Made by a program: the position numbers and the translations under genes. This document shows positions 1-8,448 of a stretch of DNA of 64,000 nucleotides, one piece after another. The stretch is from Paenibacillus cellulositrophicus. GTDB taxonomy: Bacteria > Bacillota > Bacilli > Paenibacillales > Paenibacillaceae. The stretch is taken from NCBI RefSeq assembly GCF_009363095.1, contig NZ_CP045295.1, forward strand, positions 4,266,001-4,330,000, written 5' to 3'. Numbering within the stretch: position 1 is the first letter of the stretch; each line of letters starts with the position of its first letter. The notes under the pieces are model-generated. The model was not told the DNA's origin, searched no databases, and saw only the letters and a program-made list of their open reading frames with translations.

Positions 1-533
1 TCGATCTGAGCAGCCTGGGTATCGCCTTCCCGGCCCAGCTGAAGCGCCTCTACGTCGTCAATGTTGAAGATGGCCAGGACGAGCGGGCGAAGACGGGTAC
101 GGTCGCTTTTGACAACATTAAATTCACGATGCCTTCGCTGTCCAGTGATGCCGGCCTTCCAACCGGCAAGGTGATCATGGCGGTCGGGCAGAAGTCCTAT
201 ATGTCGAATGGTCTGAAGAAATCTATGGACGCTGCGCCGGTCATGAAGAACGGTACGACCTATATTCCGGTGAAATACGTACTGGATACATTTGGCGGAC
301 AAGCCACATGGGATTCAGCCAATCAGCGGATCAGCGTCCTGCGGGGCGGCAAGCTGATGGACTTGACGGTCGGCAAAAAGGAATATATCCTAAACGGCAA
401 GCGTAAAAGCGCAGAAGTTGCTCCATTCATCACCCAAGGTCGTACTTTAGTCCCACTTCGGCTCGTTTCCGAGCAATTAGGATTACAAGTAAATTGGGAA
501 CAAAACACGAAGACCATTACCATCCAATCATGA
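1..533 (+). CDS. Stalk-domain (copper amine oxidase N-terminal-like) secreted protein, C-terminal part
   Basis: The reading frame is open from the left edge (first full codon at base 3), so the start lies outside the window. The first 40 visible residues (DLSSLGIAFPAQLKRLYVVN, then EDGQDERA) look like the end of a beta-rich, carbohydrate-binding-like segment seen in Paenibacillus extracellular proteins. The last ~110 residues form a stalk domain: two alternating blocks with the pattern NG..V.PV/VPLR.V.E.LG..V.W....I. An ATG at 129 lies inside the frame and is not needed as a start. Such domains sit outside the cell and are thought to serve as stalks or wall-binding modules. The enzyme part, if any, is not visible. 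It ends about 90 bases before degS; no clear terminator is seen between them. Confidence 0.75.
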   Translation, partial: DLSSLGIAFPAQLKRLYVVNVEDGQDERAKTGTVAFDNIKFTMPSLSSDAGLPTGKVIMAVGQKSYMSNGLKKSMDAAPVMKNGTTYIPVKYVLDTFGGQATWDSANQRISVLRGGKLMDLTVGKKEYILNGKRKSAEVAPFITQGRTLVPLRLVSEQLGLQVNWEQNTKTITIQS

Positions 534-626
534 TATGGTATGATATGTATAGAATTGAACTTAGGAAATGCGACTGCAGCTCATTCTATGTAGAACTGTA
601 ATGGTTAGAAATGGAGTAGAACATTC

Positions 627-1781
627 GTGGATTTTCAAGCCGATGCGATAGACCGAGTCATTAAGAATGCCATCCAGGTGGTTGAAAACAGCAAATATCA
701 GATGTTCGAGATTCTCGAGACGGCCCGGGACGAGCTGCTCACGCTGAATCAGGAACTGCAGTTAGTGATGAAGGAAACCGTGGATACGCTGCAGAAGGTG
801 GATCAGCTGGAGCTGAACTACCGGCGTTCCCGGATCCGGCTGACCGAGGTCAGCCGGGACTTCGTCCGGTACAAAGAGGATGATATTAGGCAGGCCTACG
901 AGAAAGCGACGCAGCTTCAGCTTGATGTGATGATTTATCGCGAGAAGGAAATGTATTTGAAGGCCAGACGCGATGAACTCCAGAAGCGGGTGAGAAGTGT
1001 CGAAAACTCGATAGAACGTGCCGAATCCATCGGATCGCAAATGGGCGTTGTCATGGAATACCTGTCGGGAGAGCTGGGACAAGTGACCCGGATCATCGAG
1101 ACGGCCAAGAACCGCCAGGTGATCGGTCTGAAAATTATTTTGGCGCAGGAAGAAGAGCGCAAACGCATCGCCCGTGAAATCCATGATGGTCCGGCGCAAC
1201 TGCTCGCAAACCTGGTCCTGAGAACCGAAATTGTGGAAAGAATGCTGCTGAAGCAGGAATTTAAGATGGTGCAGGACGAAATAGTAGATTTGAAGGGGCA
1301 GGTACGCTCCAGCCTTGAAGAAATGCGCAAGGTCATTTTTAATCTGCGTCCTATGGCACTCGATGATTTGGGACTGATCCCGACGCTGCGCAAATACGCG
1401 CACGATTACGAGGAGAAGACCAAGATCCGTACCATGTTCGAAACGAGAGGGAAAGAGCATCGTCTTTCTTCTGCAATGGAGGCGGCGATCTACCGTCTGG
1501 TCCAGGAAGCACTGAGCAATGCGGCGAAGCATGCCCACCCAACCTATGTGTTAATTGAGATTACATATCAAGCGCAGATGGTTAAAATTGTCGTTCAAGA
1601 CAATGGACTTGGATTCCGAGTCGAGCTTCTGGAACAGAAGAGCAAGGATCATTTCGGTTTAATCGGAATGCGCGAGAGGGTAGAGCTTCTCGAAGGGAGA
1701 ATGGAGATCGAATCGGCCGAGAATCAGGGTACGAAGATCATTATCCATATCCCAACGAACGTGGAAAAGGGAAAGGAGTAG
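627..1781 (+). CDS. degS: Sensor histidine kinase DegS
   Basis: Cytoplasmic sensor kinase that phosphorylates DegU and controls exoenzymes, competence and motility. The 384-residue protein starts at GTG 627. Residues 1-170 form the long coiled-coil DegS sensor region and there is no membrane segment. The HisKA_3 motif EEERKRIAREIHDGPAQLL follows, with the phospho-accepting His at residue 186. The HATPase part has the N box QEALSNAAKHA (~293-303), the G1 box DNGLGF (~325) and GLIGMRERV (~344). Length and domain order match B. subtilis DegS. degU follows 4 bases downstream, and its ribosome binding site AAAGGAG lies inside the degS 3' end, so the two are co-transcribed and probably translationally coupled. 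Confidence 0.95.
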   Translation: MDFQADAIDRVIKNAIQVVENSKYQMFEILETARDELLTLNQELQLVMKETVDTLQKVDQLELNYRRSRIRLTEVSRDFVRYKEDDIRQAYEKATQLQLDVMIYREKEMYLKARRDELQKRVRSVENSIERAESIGSQMGVVMEYLSGELGQVTRIIETAKNRQVIGLKIILAQEEERKRIAREIHDGPAQLLANLVLRTEIVERMLLKQEFKMVQDEIVDLKGQVRSSLEEMRKVIFNLRPMALDDLGLIPTLRKYAHDYEEKTKIRTMFETRGKEHRLSSAMEAAIYRLVQEALSNAAKHAHPTYVLIEITYQAQMVKIVVQDNGLGFRVELLEQKSKDHFGLIGMRERVELLEGRMEIESAENQGTKIIIHIPTNVEKGKE

Positions 1782-1785
1782 TTGG

Positions 1786-2508
1786 ATGGAAACGAGAGAT
1801 TCCGGCAAAACAACCATTAAGGTCCTCCTGGCTGACGATCATCAACTGTTTCGCGAGGGTCTGAAGCGTATTTTGAACATGGAGGAAGACATTGAGGTCA
1901 TCGGGGAATGCGGCGATGGTATTCAGGTGCTCGAATTTTGCAACGATATCAAACCCGACATTGTCCTGATGGATATTAATATGCCTGTGGAAAATGGTGT
2001 GGAGGCCACGGAGAAGCTCCGCGAGCTGTTTCCGGATGTAAAGGTCATTATTCTATCCATTCATGATGATGAGAGTTACGTATTCGAGACGCTCCGCAAG
2101 GGCGCGAACGGATACCTGCTCAAGGATATGGAAGCCGAGTCGCTGATCAATGCGATCCGTTCGGTTCAGGAAGGCTATGCATTCATTCATCCTAAAGTGA
2201 CCGGCAAGCTGATTCAGCAGCTGCGGCGCATGACCTTCCTGAACGAAACGGGTGCCATGACCGAGAGCGGCGTCCGCGAAGCAGGCGTCAAGTTCGTGGC
2301 CGGCGAGAACAATCCGCTGACCCGGCGGGAAGCTGAAGTGCTGCGCCTGATGGCGGAAGGCAAGAGCAACAAGATGATCGGAGAGTTTTTATTCATTAGT
2401 GAGAAAACGGTCAAGAACCATGTCAGCAGCATCCTGCAGAAGATGGAAGTCGACGACCGTACACAAGCAGTTATCAACTCGATTAAATACGGTTGGGTAA
2501 CGCTCTAA
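1786..2508 (+). CDS. degU: Two-component response regulator DegU
   Basis: Response regulator paired with DegS. The receiver domain has the acidic pair DD at residues 17-18, the phospho-acceptor Asp63 in LMDINMP, and the conserved Lys in YLLKDM. The C-terminal ~60 residues form a LuxR/GerE helix-turn-helix (LTRREAEVLRLMAEGKSNK, then SEKTVKNHVSSIL). The linker of about 40 residues is normal for DegU (240 residues here). In B. subtilis unphosphorylated DegU promotes competence and DegU-P drives degradative enzymes and represses or tunes flagellar genes. Having it just upstream of comF and the late flagellar genes is the conserved arrangement. No terminator is obvious in the 165 bases that follow. 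Confidence 0.95.
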   Translation: METRDSGKTTIKVLLADDHQLFREGLKRILNMEEDIEVIGECGDGIQVLEFCNDIKPDIVLMDINMPVENGVEATEKLRELFPDVKVIILSIHDDESYVFETLRKGANGYLLKDMEAESLINAIRSVQEGYAFIHPKVTGKLIQQLRRMTFLNETGAMTESGVREAGVKFVAGENNPLTRREAEVLRLMAEGKSNKMIGEFLFISEKTVKNHVSSILQKMEVDDRTQAVINSIKYGWVTL

Positions 2509-2673
2509 TACCATAATTTTGGGATAGCTGCTTGCCTCTGCCAAAGTTTGTGAAAAATTCCACTGTGCGCTCGCTCATGCCCCTTTCGTCAGAGGTGTGG
2601 GCGATCCGGCCTTTATCATTCACCGTCCGGTTTGTACCCGCATATAGTGTGGGTATACAGGAGGTGAGTCTGC

Positions 2674-3084
2674 ATGATGATTCCGCTTTTGTGGATCACG
2701 GCGGTATACGTGCTGGCGGCTGCGGCGGTTCACTTATTTCATGCTTGGCAGAAGCGCAAAAGTTCACCCTGGGTTCACTATACGCTGGTGACGTCCAACC
2801 ATGAAGGACAGATCGAATGGTACATCCGGGCATTCGGGTGGTATTCGTTCATTTCAGGCAAGAAGCTTCGTCTAACGGTGATGGATGCAGCTTCCACGGA
2901 TCAGACCGTGGAGATTGTCCACCGAATGCACGGAACCGCAGGTATGGAATTGTACGTCGTCCCGATGCAGTCCTCCGTGGAGAACGGAGACATCGAAGGA
3001 ACCTTGGTGCTGGCTGACGGCATGATTTCCGAAATGATTGATTTGAGAAAGCCGCATGAAGCGGAGCGCATCCCTTATGTCTAA
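2674..3084 (+). CDS. Small membrane-anchored protein of unknown function
   Basis: 136 residues. The start at ATG 2674 is supported by AGGAGGTGAG at 2659-2668, nine bases upstream of the ATG as counted from AGGAGG. Residues 2-22 form one hydrophobic segment followed by basic residues (WQKRKSS), so the rest is expected in the cytoplasm. The soluble part contains HYTLVTSNHEGQIEWYIRAF and TVMDAASTDQTVEIVHRM, which is faintly reminiscent of the first strand-helix units of family 2 glycosyltransferases (value/SxDxT pattern), but the protein is far too short for such an enzyme and no DxD motif is seen. It lies between degU and a terminator at 3139-3179, so it may be the last gene of the degSU transcript. 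Function unknown. Confidence 0.7.
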   Translation: MMIPLLWITAVYVLAAAAVHLFHAWQKRKSSPWVHYTLVTSNHEGQIEWYIRAFGWYSFISGKKLRLTVMDAASTDQTVEIVHRMHGTAGMELYVVPMQSSVENGDIEGTLVLADGMISEMIDLRKPHEAERIPYV

Positions 3085-3138
3085 TAAGCAGGGAACTGCG
3101 TTCATGCCGGGAGGCGGCATAATGCAGAATACAGAGTG

Positions 3139-3179
3139 AAGCACACTCCAAAGGCGACAAGCCGGGGGTGTGCTTTTTT
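3139..3179 (+). terminator. Rho-independent terminator
   Basis: Stem AGCACACTCC / GGGGTGTGCT with a loop of about 14 bases, followed by six T. It separates the degSU region from comF. The rest of the 3085-3432 gap holds no gene I can support; a pair of TATAAC-like hexamers near 3250-3280 is not convincing as a promoter. Confidence 0.75.
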
Positions 3180-3432
3180 GCGTTGGGCGGAAGATAGTCG
3201 GTGATTTGTGAATTCTAAGGACTTGTATAGATGTTGCAATGGACCTCTTGTTATAACGGCCCAGTAGAGCCCTATAACATTCATTGCTTTTCATTTCTTT
3301 AGTTCGTTCTATGTGATTCACATATCACTCGTGCTGAAAAGATTCTTGAAGAGATTGAGGTTTTCCGTAAGAGGACAGGATATTCAGCTTTTACGTTTCA
3401 CCGAAACGGGAAGGGAGAAAGGAGGCGGGCGC

Positions 3433-5727
3433 ATGCGTGTCGCCGTATATGCCATCCGGCAAGGGCAGCGGTGGAGGATGAAGATTTCGCTGGACCTGCG
3501 TATTGATATCGTATGGTGGGAGTACGTAAGCAGGAATACCGGGATGGACGGAACGATGGTTTTGCTGTCGGGGGACATGCCTTTAGGCTGGGCTTGCAAG
3601 GCGGCAAAGGATTTTGTGGGTGCGCCGGAGATGGTGCACTGGAAGATGCAACAGTGGAAGGGGTGGTTGGAGGCGGAGTTGAGGGAGGAGATGGAGCGGG
3701 AACAGACCGATGGTGATAGGCCTCGCGCGGAAAAGAATGGGTGGACGTCAGTTGACGGGGAAAGACATGATGCTAGAACAAAGGGCAGTTTGCGGGGAAT
3801 GAAGGCTCGGGGGAGGGGAGTTTGGAACAGTTTCGAACCCAAGGACCATGACGGTGCGGCATGGGGTGGACTCAAGGCCAAGGGGTATGACCGGTCGGCG
3901 CGGGGTGGATTCAAAGACACGGGTTATGGCGGAGCGGTGCGGAATGGACTCAACCCGAAGGGAAATGACGGATCGGCGCGGGATGGGTTCAACTCAATGG
4001 GTAATGACAGAAAGGTCGGGGATGGCTGTTCCGGGATGTGGCGCTGGGAGCTCGGCGAGCCGCTAGCTCCTGCCGTATGGCAGGAGCTGATACGTCAGCC
4101 GGAAGAGGGACAGTGTGCAGGAGACGTAAGGGATTCGGCAGTGCTCGTGGAACTTGCGGAGCAGGCCGCGCAGCTGGTGGACAGGCTGCATGGCAGGTCG
4201 CTGCTTGCAACGGAGGTCGACTCGCTGCTGAGCGACCGGGCGCCGGGGCTTGCCAGCGCCTGGCACAGCCCTGCGCAGCTGGCCTACCTGCAGGGCCAGC
4301 TGGCGCTCGACGCGGGCGTGGCTGCTGCCGGCCCGCGCAAATGGCCCCGCGGCACGCTTCGCGCCAGCCGCGGCCAGGCCCCCCGCTGCCGCCGGTGCGG
4401 CAGCGAAGCCACGGGCCGCACGGCATGCGCCGCGTGCGGCCTCGCGGCATGCGCCTACTGCGAGGCATGCCTCGCGCTTGGGCGCAGCCGCGCCTGCTCG
4501 CTGCTGCTTCGCACAGCAGCGGATCCGGCCGTGCGGGGCACGGCCGGGGAATCCACCGCCGCCGTTGCGGGGCGGTGGGGATTGAGCGCGGCCCAGGGCG
4601 ATGCCGCCTGGGCCGCGCTGGGGTTCCTGGCGGAGCCGCCCCAAGGGGGCTCCGCGGCAGGCGGCCGCACCGGCTGGATGCGGCCGAGATGGGGTGCCGC
4701 GCGGAGAAGCGGCACCAGCACCGCGCCCTCCCGCTTCCTCCTATGGGCCGTGACGGGCGCGGGCAAAACCGAAATGATCTTCCCGCTGCTGGACTCCGTG
4801 CTGGCGGTGGGCGGGCGCGTGCTTGTGGCCACGCCGCGCCGGGACGTGGTGCTCGAACTCGCCCCACGCCTGGCCAAAGCATTCAGCGGTGTCCGGATCG
4901 TCACCCTGTACGGCGGCAGCACCGAGCGCTGGGAAAGCGGCGCCTTGACGCTCGCGACCACCCACCAGCTGATGCGTTTCTATCACGCCTTTGACCTGGT
5001 AGTGATCGATGAGCTGGACGCATTTCCCTATCACAACGACCCTATGCTGGCCTATGCGGCGCAGCATGCCTGTAAGCCGGACGGGAAATTTGTGTATCTG
5101 TCGGCGACGCCGCCGCGTCCGCTGCAGCGGGAGGTATCCCGTGGCACGCTGCCGCATGCCAAGGTACCCGTCCGGTATCACGGCCACCCGCTGCCTGTGC
5201 CGAAGCGGATCGCGATGCGCAGCGTGGAAATCTGCCTGCGGCAGCCGAAGCTGCTGGGACCGCTTGCCGCGGAGCTTCGCCGGTCGATCGACCGGGGAGC
5301 GCAGATCTTTTTGTTCGTTTCCCGGATACGTCATATCGGACCGCTCGTCGAGATTTTACGCCACCGGTTCAAAGATACTGCAGTGGAAGGGACATCCTCG
5401 GAAGACTCTGGGCGGGGTGAGAAAGTCATGGCCTTCCGAAAGAAGGACATCCGCCTGCTCGTCACGACAACCATTCTGGAGCGGGGGGTGACCGTTCCCC
5501 GCAGCGACGTGTATATCCTGGATGCGGACAGCAGCCTGTTCGACGAGGCATCGCTCGTCCAAATGGCTGGCCGGGCCGGACGGTCTTCTGAGGATCCGGC
5601 AGGAAGGGTCATTTTTGCTTCATCCCAGTGGACGTTGTCCCAAAAGCTGGCCGTAAACCAGATCAAGGCGATGAACCGGATTGCCGGCAAGCACGGATAT
5701 TTAAAGGAGCAGCCTTCTAAGTCATAA
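3433..5727 (+). CDS. comFA: ComFA-like ATP-dependent DNA translocase/helicase (late competence)
   Basis: ATPase thought to power DNA uptake across the membrane during transformation. I place the start at ATG 3433 because AAAGGAGG sits at 3418-3425; the frame is open further upstream to a GTG at 3313 that has no such site. The protein is 764 residues, far longer than B. subtilis ComFA (about 460). The first ~300 residues are an extension that includes a low-complexity run of 13-residue repeats at bases 3850-4005. A four-plus-four cysteine zinc finger follows (CRRCG..CAAC, then CAYCEAC..C). The helicase core has Walker A AVTGAGKTE, a DELD box in VVIDELDAFPY, motif III LSATPP, and the C-terminal lobe motifs TTTILERGVT and QMAGRAGRS. 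comFC follows after 21 bases, with no comFB between them. Codon use turns very GC-rich around 4200-4750. Confidence 0.88.
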   Translation: MRVAVYAIRQGQRWRMKISLDLRIDIVWWEYVSRNTGMDGTMVLLSGDMPLGWACKAAKDFVGAPEMVHWKMQQWKGWLEAELREEMEREQTDGDRPRAEKNGWTSVDGERHDARTKGSLRGMKARGRGVWNSFEPKDHDGAAWGGLKAKGYDRSARGGFKDTGYGGAVRNGLNPKGNDGSARDGFNSMGNDRKVGDGCSGMWRWELGEPLAPAVWQELIRQPEEGQCAGDVRDSAVLVELAEQAAQLVDRLHGRSLLATEVDSLLSDRAPGLASAWHSPAQLAYLQGQLALDAGVAAAGPRKWPRGTLRASRGQAPRCRRCGSEATGRTACAACGLAACAYCEACLALGRSRACSLLLRTAADPAVRGTAGESTAAVAGRWGLSAAQGDAAWAALGFLAEPPQGGSAAGGRTGWMRPRWGAARRSGTSTAPSRFLLWAVTGAGKTEMIFPLLDSVLAVGGRVLVATPRRDVVLELAPRLAKAFSGVRIVTLYGGSTERWESGALTLATTHQLMRFYHAFDLVVIDELDAFPYHNDPMLAYAAQHACKPDGKFVYLSATPPRPLQREVSRGTLPHAKVPVRYHGHPLPVPKRIAMRSVEICLRQPKLLGPLAAELRRSIDRGAQIFLFVSRIRHIGPLVEILRHRFKDTAVEGTSSEDSGRGEKVMAFRKKDIRLLVTTTILERGVTVPRSDVYILDADSSLFDEASLVQMAGRAGRSSEDPAGRVIFASSQWTLSQKLAVNQIKAMNRIAGKHGYLKEQPSKS
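3850..4005 (+). repeat. Four imperfect 39-bp tandem repeats inside comFA
   Basis: Units at 3850-3888, 3889-3927, 3928-3966 and 3967-4005 each encode 13 residues with the pattern (D/G)xxA.(G/N/D)G(L/F)(K/N)xxG(Y/N), for example DRSARGGFKDTGY and DGSARDGFNSMGN. One or two more degenerate units can be traced upstream (TKGSLRGMKARGR). All units keep the frame. The encoded segment is rich in Gly, Asp, Lys and Arg and is probably disordered. Confidence 0.85.
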
Positions 5728-5748
5728 GCCGATAGGAGGGATGATAAG

Positions 5749-6777
5749 TTGAAGTCCAGTAGTTCATTGTTACAGATGATGCAGTATTTGCTGTCTCCAC
5801 CCGGCGAAATGTGCCTGACCTGCGGCAGCGTTAGCCGTCTTGTCCGGGAATGGCCTGGCATCTGCCGATCTTGTGCGGAAGCGATCCCCTGGATTCATAA
5901 GCCCCGCTGTCTCTGCTGCGGCCGCGCCATCGGCTGTCCGGACTGTCTGAGGGAAGAGATGAGACACCGATCTTTTGTCTGCAACCGGAGTGCTGTGCAG
6001 TATAACGGGGTAATGAGGGAGTGGCTAGCCCAATATAAGTATCGTGGGCATGAGAAATACGCTGATCTGATTGTCCATATGTTGAATCAAGTTTTCGTGC
6101 AGATGCAGGAGGAACTCGGCATGCTTATGCTTGGCTTTAACTCTGACACCCCAAATCAGCATATTCAATCGGATGCCTCTATTGGATTCTTTTCAGCGGT
6201 TATTTCCAAGGTTATTTCAAGGGTCGATTTCGTTTTGCCAGAGGTGCCCCTTTTCCATAAATTAAGAGAAACCTCGCAACAGGCTTTATGGAAGCCGGAC
6301 GTGATAACTTATGTCCCCGTAAGCGACGTCCGGTTGAAGGAGCGGGGATTTAATCAGGCGGAGGTGTTGGCGAGAGGGCTTGGAAGCAAGCATCGGATTC
6401 CCGTCATGCCGCTTTTGGTCCGCAGGGAGCACACCGCCAAGCAGAGCTATAAATCCCGTCAGGAGCGGATCGATTCGATGAAGAATGTGTTCGCTGTGCA
6501 TAAGGAGGGGTTAGAAGCTGCCTTATCGTTGTATATACGTACATATGGGATGCCATCTAAAGCAAGTCATAGTAATAGCGAGATGACTCGTCATGAAAGC
6601 CATGGACATGCTATAACGGCTCAGGATGCTCCTCTGCCCATGCAAATTCTTTTAATAGACGACATTTATACGACGGGAAGCACGATCAATGCATGCGCAG
6701 AGGTGCTGCGGGATACTTTGCACCTGGGATTGGGGCTTGCCGCCGAAGTGTACAGCCTGACCTGGGCCCGTTCGTAA
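5749..6777 (+). CDS. comFC: ComFC-family phosphoribosyltransferase-like competence protein
   Basis: ComFC/GntX family protein needed for transformation in relatives. The start is TTG 5749, preceded by AGGAGGG at 5734-5740; the ATG at 5741 runs into a stop after three codons. The N-terminal part has the expected double zinc ribbon (CLTCG..CRSCAEA..CLCCGRAIGCPDC), followed by CNRSAVQYNGVMREWLAQYKY. The phosphoribosyltransferase signature ILLIDDIYTTGSTINAC is near residue 302. At 342 residues it is about 100 longer than usual. Two insertions account for this: one near residues 115-175 between the zinc region and VITYVPVSDVRLKERGFNQAE, and one near 250-290 just before the PRTase signature. Both have more AT-rich codons than the flanks. 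The frame is intact. Confidence 0.88.
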   Translation: MKSSSSLLQMMQYLLSPPGEMCLTCGSVSRLVREWPGICRSCAEAIPWIHKPRCLCCGRAIGCPDCLREEMRHRSFVCNRSAVQYNGVMREWLAQYKYRGHEKYADLIVHMLNQVFVQMQEELGMLMLGFNSDTPNQHIQSDASIGFFSAVISKVISRVDFVLPEVPLFHKLRETSQQALWKPDVITYVPVSDVRLKERGFNQAEVLARGLGSKHRIPVMPLLVRREHTAKQSYKSRQERIDSMKNVFAVHKEGLEAALSLYIRTYGMPSKASHSNSEMTRHESHGHAITAQDAPLPMQILLIDDIYTTGSTINACAEVLRDTLHLGLGLAAEVYSLTWARS

Positions 6778-6907
6778 TCCCGACAAAAAAACCATGTCAA
6801 GATTTACCGAAATTCGTAAATTAAGATGGACGAGGGGAGCCGGAATAAGGTAATCTAGAACCATATCATCATGGCTTGATTTGGTATTCGATAAGGGGAG
6901 AGTTATT

Positions 6908-7318
6908 GTGGAACTTGCGAATTGCCCACGCTGCGGCAGATTGTTTGCTGCCAATTTCAGAGACATTTGCCCGAACTGCATCAAGGAGATCGAACGCGAA
7001 TACGAGATTTGCGTGGATTATCTGCGGGAGCAGAAGGGTGCCAATATACAGGAGCTGTCGGAAGCCACGGGCGTTTCCGTCAAGCAGATTACGAGTTTTG
7101 TCCGTGAGGGCCGGATCTCGATCGTGAATGCACCGAACTTGATGTATCCGTGCGAGGTTTGCGGTACACTGATTCGTGAGGGGCATATGTGCGACTCTTG
7201 CCGCACCCGTCTGACCCGGGAGCTCAGCCAGGCTGCACAAGCAGGCCAAGATCAGGATTCCGGTCCTAGAAAACCGGGTGAAGGTGCCTACCGCGTCGTG
7301 GATAAATTCCACAAATAA
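6908..7318 (+). CDS. yvyF: YvyF-like flagellar operon zinc-ribbon protein
   Basis: Start GTG 6908 is chosen because AAGGGGAG at 6893-6900 precedes it; a TTG at 6881 in the same frame has no ribosome binding site. The 136-residue protein opens with CPRCGRLF, then CPNC, and ends with CEVCG and CDSC, so it has two pairs of CxxC motifs that should bind zinc. In between lies a region resembling a small helix-turn-helix (GANIQELSEATGVSVKQITSFVREGRI). This composition and the place just before flgM match the TIGR03826/YvyF family of flagellar-operon proteins, whose exact role is not known. The 130 bases upstream of it contain no gene. Confidence 0.85.
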   Translation: MELANCPRCGRLFAANFRDICPNCIKEIEREYEICVDYLREQKGANIQELSEATGVSVKQITSFVREGRISIVNAPNLMYPCEVCGTLIREGHMCDSCRTRLTRELSQAAQAGQDQDSGPRKPGEGAYRVVDKFHK

Positions 7319-7350
7319 CCGACTGCCGCACTAAAAACGGCAGCAGCTAT

Positions 7351-7377
7351 TAATAATGTTTCAGTGACGACCGATAA
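7351..7377 (+). promoter_or_regulatory. Sigma-D-type flagellar promoter before flgM
   Basis: TAAT at 7351-7354, 15 bases, then ACCGATAA at 7370-7377. This fits the sigma-D consensus TAAA-N15/16-GCCGATAA with one mismatch in each element. B. subtilis flgM also has its own sigma-D promoter inside the comF region. A hairpin CTGCCG/CGGCAG at 7323-7343 lies just upstream but lacks a T run. Confidence 0.75.
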
Positions 7378-7496
7378 ACTTAGTAAAGATTATCGGTTGT
7401 TTGCATTTTGCATGCGAACGGGCTGACGTGTCGGCTTGAGAGGCCGGGTGAGTACCCGGCAGAGCAGCCCGCATATTGTGAAAGAAGGTGGAAGAT

Positions 7497-7781
7497 ATGA
7501 AAATTAATGATACCGGCAGAATTGGTGGAGTTAACCCTTATCAACGGAATATGGAGACGCAGCGACAGGAAGCGCAAAAGCCTGCACGCAAGAAGGACCA
7601 GGTTTCCATTTCCTCGGAGGCGATTGAAATGCTTGAGGCCCAGAGCCGTGCCAATGACCCGGAGAGAGCGAAGAAGCTCGAGGATCTGAAGCAGAGAATC
7701 GCATCCGGCACCTATCAAGTGGATGCAGGTAAACTGGCCGATAAGCTGATGCCTTATTTTAAAGAGTTCCCAAGAAATTAG
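7497..7781 (+). CDS. flgM: Anti-sigma factor FlgM
   Basis: Binds and holds sigma-D until the hook-basal body is finished, then is released. The start is ATG 7497, spaced normally after GAAGGTGG (7484-7491); a GTG at 7488 in frame overlaps the ribosome binding site. The 94-residue protein has the family pattern: a short polar start (MKINDTGRIGGVNPYQRN), KKDQVSISSEAIEML near residues 35-50, then ERAKKLEDLKQRIASGTYQVDAGKLADKLMPYF, which is the sigma-binding C-terminal helix region. It is the first gene behind the sigma-D promoter at 7351-7377, giving the usual feedback in which sigma-D makes its own inhibitor. flgN follows immediately. Confidence 0.93.
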   Translation: MKINDTGRIGGVNPYQRNMETQRQEAQKPARKKDQVSISSEAIEMLEAQSRANDPERAKKLEDLKQRIASGTYQVDAGKLADKLMPYFKEFPRN

Positions 7782-7790
7782 GTGACCCAT

Positions 7791-8291
7791 ATGTCTGTTC
7801 ATACTTTAATCGACCTGCTGGAGCAGCTGGATACGGTTCATCTCCATATGCTGGACTTGACCGCGGAGAAGAAGAAAGCCATCATTGCCAACGAAGTAGA
7901 GTCTCTCATCAAGATCATGAACCAGGAAGCCAAGCTGGTAAAGCAGATCGAAATTCTCGAACAGAAGCGCGCGGTCTCCGCCCAGCAATATTTACGCGAA
8001 CGCGGCATCAAATCGGAATTGAACCTGAATCTGACGGAACTGTCGCGGCTTGTTTTTGACGTGGAAGAGAAGAAGCGGCTGCTTGCCATTCAGGAGAAGC
8101 TGTCGGAGACCCTGCAGAAGTTGAAAAGGGCGAACGAGCTGAACCAGAAGCTGATCGAGCAGTCGCTTTCGTTTATAGATTTGTCCCTGGATATTCTGGT
8201 CGGCCGACCGAATCAGGACGTTACCTACCACCATCCGGCGGATCGGAGCGGGAACACAGCCCGAAGCGGCCTTTTCGATTCAAGGGCTTAG
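7791..8291 (+). CDS. flgN: FlgN-family flagellar export chaperone
   Basis: Chaperone for the hook-filament junction proteins FlgK and FlgL, which are encoded directly downstream. The start ATG 7791 is preceded by AGGTGA (7780-7785), which overlaps the flgM stop codon; an in-frame GTG at 7782 is less well spaced. The 166-residue protein is almost entirely helical and charged, with a long coiled-coil stretch (EKKKAIIANEVESLIKIM, then LVKQIEILEQKRAVSAQQYL) and a second one (VEEKKRLLAIQEKLSETLQK). The C-terminal ~35 residues are polar and probably disordered. Overall layout and genome place are those of the FlgN (YvyG) family. Confidence 0.9.
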   Translation: MSVHTLIDLLEQLDTVHLHMLDLTAEKKKAIIANEVESLIKIMNQEAKLVKQIEILEQKRAVSAQQYLRERGIKSELNLNLTELSRLVFDVEEKKRLLAIQEKLSETLQKLKRANELNQKLIEQSLSFIDLSLDILVGRPNQDVTYHHPADRSGNTARSGLFDSRA

Positions 8292-8448
8292 GTCCGTTAA
8301 GGTCTATTTTTCTTACGAGCATTACGAGTGTCGGGGCTCCCCGCAGATTTTTACATGAACCAACGACGAAGCAGAGACCCACGACGTGGGGCAATTGAGA
8401 CATGGGTGAGCCCGGCTCTCCCCCGAACGTGAAGGAGGATTTTGTTGC

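Noticed and set aside
2532..2804. 90-residue + frame after degU
   Set aside because: No ribosome binding site and overlap with the better supported gene at 2674.
3313..3432. Upstream GTG start for comFA
   Set aside because: No ribosome binding site; ATG 3433 has AAAGGAGG at good spacing.
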